Of a DNA stretch of 6,620 nucleotides, positions 4,345 to 6,620 are shown in pieces. The stretch covers positions 1 through 6,620 of the forward strand of contig JADFCT010000214.1 of the NCBI GenBank assembly GCA_017161665.1, in the 5' to 3' direction. Position 1 is the first letter of the stretch. Each line of letters begins with the position of its first letter. A program made the position numbers and the translations under genes. This DNA comes from Candidatus Sumerlaeota bacterium. Lineage in GTDB: Bacteria; Sumerlaeota; Sumerlaeia; JADFCT01. The notes below the pieces were generated by a model. That model was not told the DNA's origin and searched no databases. It saw nothing but the letters and a program-made list of their open reading frames with translations.

Positions 4345-6620
4345 GTTTCCGTCCCCGTCGTCCCATCGGACGAAGTGGCGCGCAAGACGCATCGGACTTC
4401 CGTGCCGCCCTCGTCAGCGCTGCGGATTTCAAAAGTGGCGCCAATGGCTTGCGCGCGGGAGCGCATAACCAGAAGCCCCATCCCCCCATTGGAGCGGACC
4501 GCTTCAGATTCCGCCCATCCAATGCCATCATCCTCGACCGCGAGCAGAATCCGTTCGCCATCCTTGACCCATCGGACCACGAGGCGCGACGCCTGAGCAT
4601 GGCGTAGCGCATTTCCAATCGCCTCCTGTGCGATTCGATATAAATGATAGGCCTGAGGCCCCGTATCGGGACGCAGGTCGTCCTCAATCGTCGCGTCAAT
4701 CCGCGCTGGAGACTGTGTGTGGGCTTGCGCAATCAGATTAGAGAGCGCGGTGGAGAAACCGGCCGCATCCAATCCCGCCGGAAGCATCCCCCGCACAATG
4801 GAGTAGGCCGTGCGAACCGCTTCATTGATCCGCTGGCCAATCTGCGCAGCCCGCGCCGCGGCCGGCGCATCAATGCCGGCCACCGCGTCTTCCAGCAAGG
4901 CCGCTTCTATTTCGAGACTCTTCAGATCCTGACACAGCCCGTCATGCAGTTCTTGGGCGAGCCGTTTCTGCTCTCGCTCCGAAGCCTCCATCAATCGGTT
5001 TTGCAACTGCCGGCGCTCCGTTATATCGCGCCCCACTGCCTGATACTCGACAAAATGTCCGATTTTATCATAGATACTCCGATCCGTCCATTCCAGCCAG
5101 CCAATCGAACCATCCGCCCGAATCACTCGGTGCTCATAATGAACAATGGGGTTCTCCCGACTCAGCGATGCGATCTGTTTATTCACGACTTCCATGTCTT
5201 CATCTGGAACCATCGGCGAAAAAGAGCGGCCAAGCAGGTTCGCCGGCGTTTGACTGAAATAGCGACAATAAGCGTCATTCACAAACGTCAGGACGCCATC
5301 TTCGGTGAAGCGGCAAATCAGTTCCGTCTGGTCATTGACGACCGAGAGATAGCGCGCCTCGCTTTGCCGCAAGTGATGTTCAGCCTGACGCGATTCGGTG
5401 ACGTCTCGCACAATGGCCAGCACTTCACCATCGCCACATGGGATCATGCGGGTTTCACACTCGCGCCTTTGATCGTGCACGTCCAGCGCGTAGTGATAGA
5501 TCTGAATCGCGCCGGCGCACAAGGCGTGTTTTACTTTTTCAAGTGTCAACTTTGCAACATCTTCCGGCAAGATATCCCAGATTGAGCGTCCGATAATGTG
5601 TTCCGTCGGCGCCAAGAGCATTTCCGGCGCGGTGGTTTGCACATCGGTGAAGCGCAACTCCGAATTAATGCGGAAAAGCAGGTCCGGCAGAACACTGACG
5701 ATGCTGCGATAGTGTTCTTCACTGACCCGCAACGCTTCTTCCATTCGTTTGCGCGCTGTAATATCAATAACCATTCCGAGGACGCCCGCCATTTCCCCAT
5801 TCTCGTCCATCCAGGGATTGGTGCTCACGAGGGTCCAGACAGCGGAGCCGTCGCTCCGGCGAAACCTGAAATCGTGTTGTTCCCGAATGCCTTCATGACG
5901 ACGCTTTAAATAATATTCCGCCAGAGATATGTCTTCCGGCGCCATGAAATCCAGAAAGGACCGCCCCTGCATGGCCTCTTCATCGTATCCCAACATGGCG
6001 GCCATTCGTTCGTTCACATACGTTGTCATGCCCCGACCGTCCAGTATCCAGATGCCTTCCTGCGCCGTCTCCACAATATGACGGTAGCGTTCTTCGCTCA
6101 GCGCCAGCAACTGCTGGGCTTCGCGTCGCTCCGTCATGTCCCGGTTTGCTGTCACGCCCCCGACGATGGCGCCGTCCGCATCCTGTATCCAGGAGATGGA
6201 GGCTTCAATAATCCGATCGCGTCCATCCTTGCTCTTTTGGCGCACCTCCCCCTTCCAGGCGCCGGTTTGCATCAGGATATCCTGCGCCTCTTCAAAACGC
6301 TGGTCCAGATACTGCGTCTGGAGCAACGCATCCTCATCCTTTCCAATGGCCTCCGGGGCGGACCAGCCATAAATGAGTTCCGCCGCCGAGTTCCAGGAGG
6401 TGATGCGCCGATTCATGTCGGTGGCGATGATGGCGTCCGACACTTGCCTGAAAATTGCCGCCTGATAACGTAAATCCGCTTCCGACTGTTTCCGGTTGGA
6501 AATGTCGCGGATAAAAGCCACAAGGCTCGGCCGGGCGCCGGGCACATAACTGCAACTGACCTCAACATCCAGAATCGAGCCGTCGCTCCGGCGGTGTTTG
6601 GACTCAAACAAGCCGTGCCC
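4329..6620 (-). CDS. Multi-PAS sensor histidine kinase (HisKA_3/NarX-DegS type), 5' end outside window
   Basis: The frame is open from the right edge to the TGA at 4331-4329, giving 763 visible residues (numbered from 6620). They start inside a PAS domain (about 1-45, HRRSDGS followed by AFIRDISNRK), followed by four more PAS domains (about 48-168, 177-293, 301-413, 421-538), each ending in a typical (R)D(I/M/V)T(E/A)-R linker. The HisKA_3 helix (about 548-615) carries the phosphoacceptor histidine in ELHDGLCQ (H559). The ATPase domain (about 658-748) shows the N box AQEAIGNALRHA (N670), G1 box DDGIG and G2 box NGGMG. No transmembrane segment is present in the visible part, so sensing is probably intracellular, through PAS-bound ligands or redox state; the signal is unknown. 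It should autophosphorylate and pass phosphate to the overlapping NarL-type regulator. The true start lies beyond the window; a TTG at 6611 is merely the first possible start codon, not the gene start, because the PAS domain is already under way. Confidence 0.95.
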   Translation of the reverse strand, partial: GHGLFESKHRRSDGSILDVEVSCSYVPGARPSLVAFIRDISNRKQSEADLRYQAAIFRQVSDAIIATDMNRRITSWNSAAELIYGWSAPEAIGKDEDALLQTQYLDQRFEEAQDILMQTGAWKGEVRQKSKDGRDRIIEASISWIQDADGAIVGGVTANRDMTERREAQQLLALSEERYRHIVETAQEGIWILDGRGMTTYVNERMAAMLGYDEEAMQGRSFLDFMAPEDISLAEYYLKRRHEGIREQHDFRFRRSDGSAVWTLVSTNPWMDENGEMAGVLGMVIDITARKRMEEALRVSEEHYRSIVSVLPDLLFRINSELRFTDVQTTAPEMLLAPTEHIIGRSIWDILPEDVAKLTLEKVKHALCAGAIQIYHYALDVHDQRRECETRMIPCGDGEVLAIVRDVTESRQAEHHLRQSEARYLSVVNDQTELICRFTEDGVLTFVNDAYCRYFSQTPANLLGRSFSPMVPDEDMEVVNKQIASLSRENPIVHYEHRVIRADGSIGWLEWTDRSIYDKIGHFVEYQAVGRDITERRQLQNRLMEASEREQKRLAQELHDGLCQDLKSLEIEAALLEDAVAGIDAPAAARAAQIGQRINEAVRTAYSIVRGMLPAGLDAAGFSTALSNLIAQAHTQSPARIDATIEDDLRPDTGPQAYHLYRIAQEAIGNALRHAQASRLVVRWVKDGERILLAVEDDGIGWAESEAVRSNGGMGLLVMRSRAQAIGATFEIRSADEGGTEVRCVLRATSSDGTTGTETESDQ

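Noticed and set aside
4333..4392. Longer 239-residue form of the response regulator starting at 4392
   Set aside because: The extra 20 residues fall inside the kinase gene, are not part of a receiver fold, and the ATG at 4332 has a good ribosome site plus the ATGA overlap.
4644..5585. 313-codon open frame on the plus strand
   Set aside because: It lies wholly antisense to the PAS and HisKA_3 region of the histidine kinase, whose conserved motifs are unmistakable. The plus-strand translation shows no recognisable domain, so it is a shadow frame.
6609..6611. TTG at 6611 as start of the histidine kinase
   Set aside because: The frame is open to the window edge and the sequence around the TTG is the middle of a PAS domain, so the real start is upstream of the window.

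Overview
This window carries three genes, all transcribed from the minus strand (right to left as numbered), and all belong to cytoplasmic signal transduction. In order of transcription: (1) a multi-PAS sensor histidine kinase whose 5' end lies beyond the right edge (4329..6620); (2) a NarL/LuxR-type response regulator (3673..4332) whose ATG overlaps the kinase stop codon by 4 nt; (3) after a 298-nt gene-free gap, a large CheB-CheR-PAS fusion protein starting at 3374 and running off the left edge with no stop codon. No RNA genes, mobile elements, CRISPR arrays or origins were seen.

The kinase and regulator form a translationally coupled two-component pair. The kinase has the HisKA_3 type of phosphoacceptor helix (HDGLCQ motif) that normally partners NarL-type regulators, so the pairing is consistent. 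The third protein joins a CheB methylesterase domain without a receiver, a CheR methyltransferase domain, a heptad-repeat coiled coil and at least three further PAS domains. Its catalytic residues look intact. No chemoreceptor, CheA, CheW or CheY gene is visible, so this is more likely a sensory hub outside classical chemotaxis than part of a flagellar chemotaxis operon.

The gap 3375..3672 holds the most interesting non-coding signals: a short direct repeat (TAGGTCAA-type, three copies), a 12-bp perfect palindrome overlapping one copy, and an AT-rich hairpin just after the regulator gene. These could be operator elements for the fusion gene, possibly a target of the neighbouring regulator, but that is inference.

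The base composition (mid-50s percent GC by eye), the dense PAS content and the style of the NarL-type pair suggest a free-living environmental Gram-negative bacterium. Verrucomicrobiota, Planctomycetota or a similar lineage is possible, but taxonomy cannot be fixed from this window. The architectures are known family types. The window does not show a clearly undescribed system; the novelty, if any, lies in the arrangement and in the possible regulation of the fusion gene.
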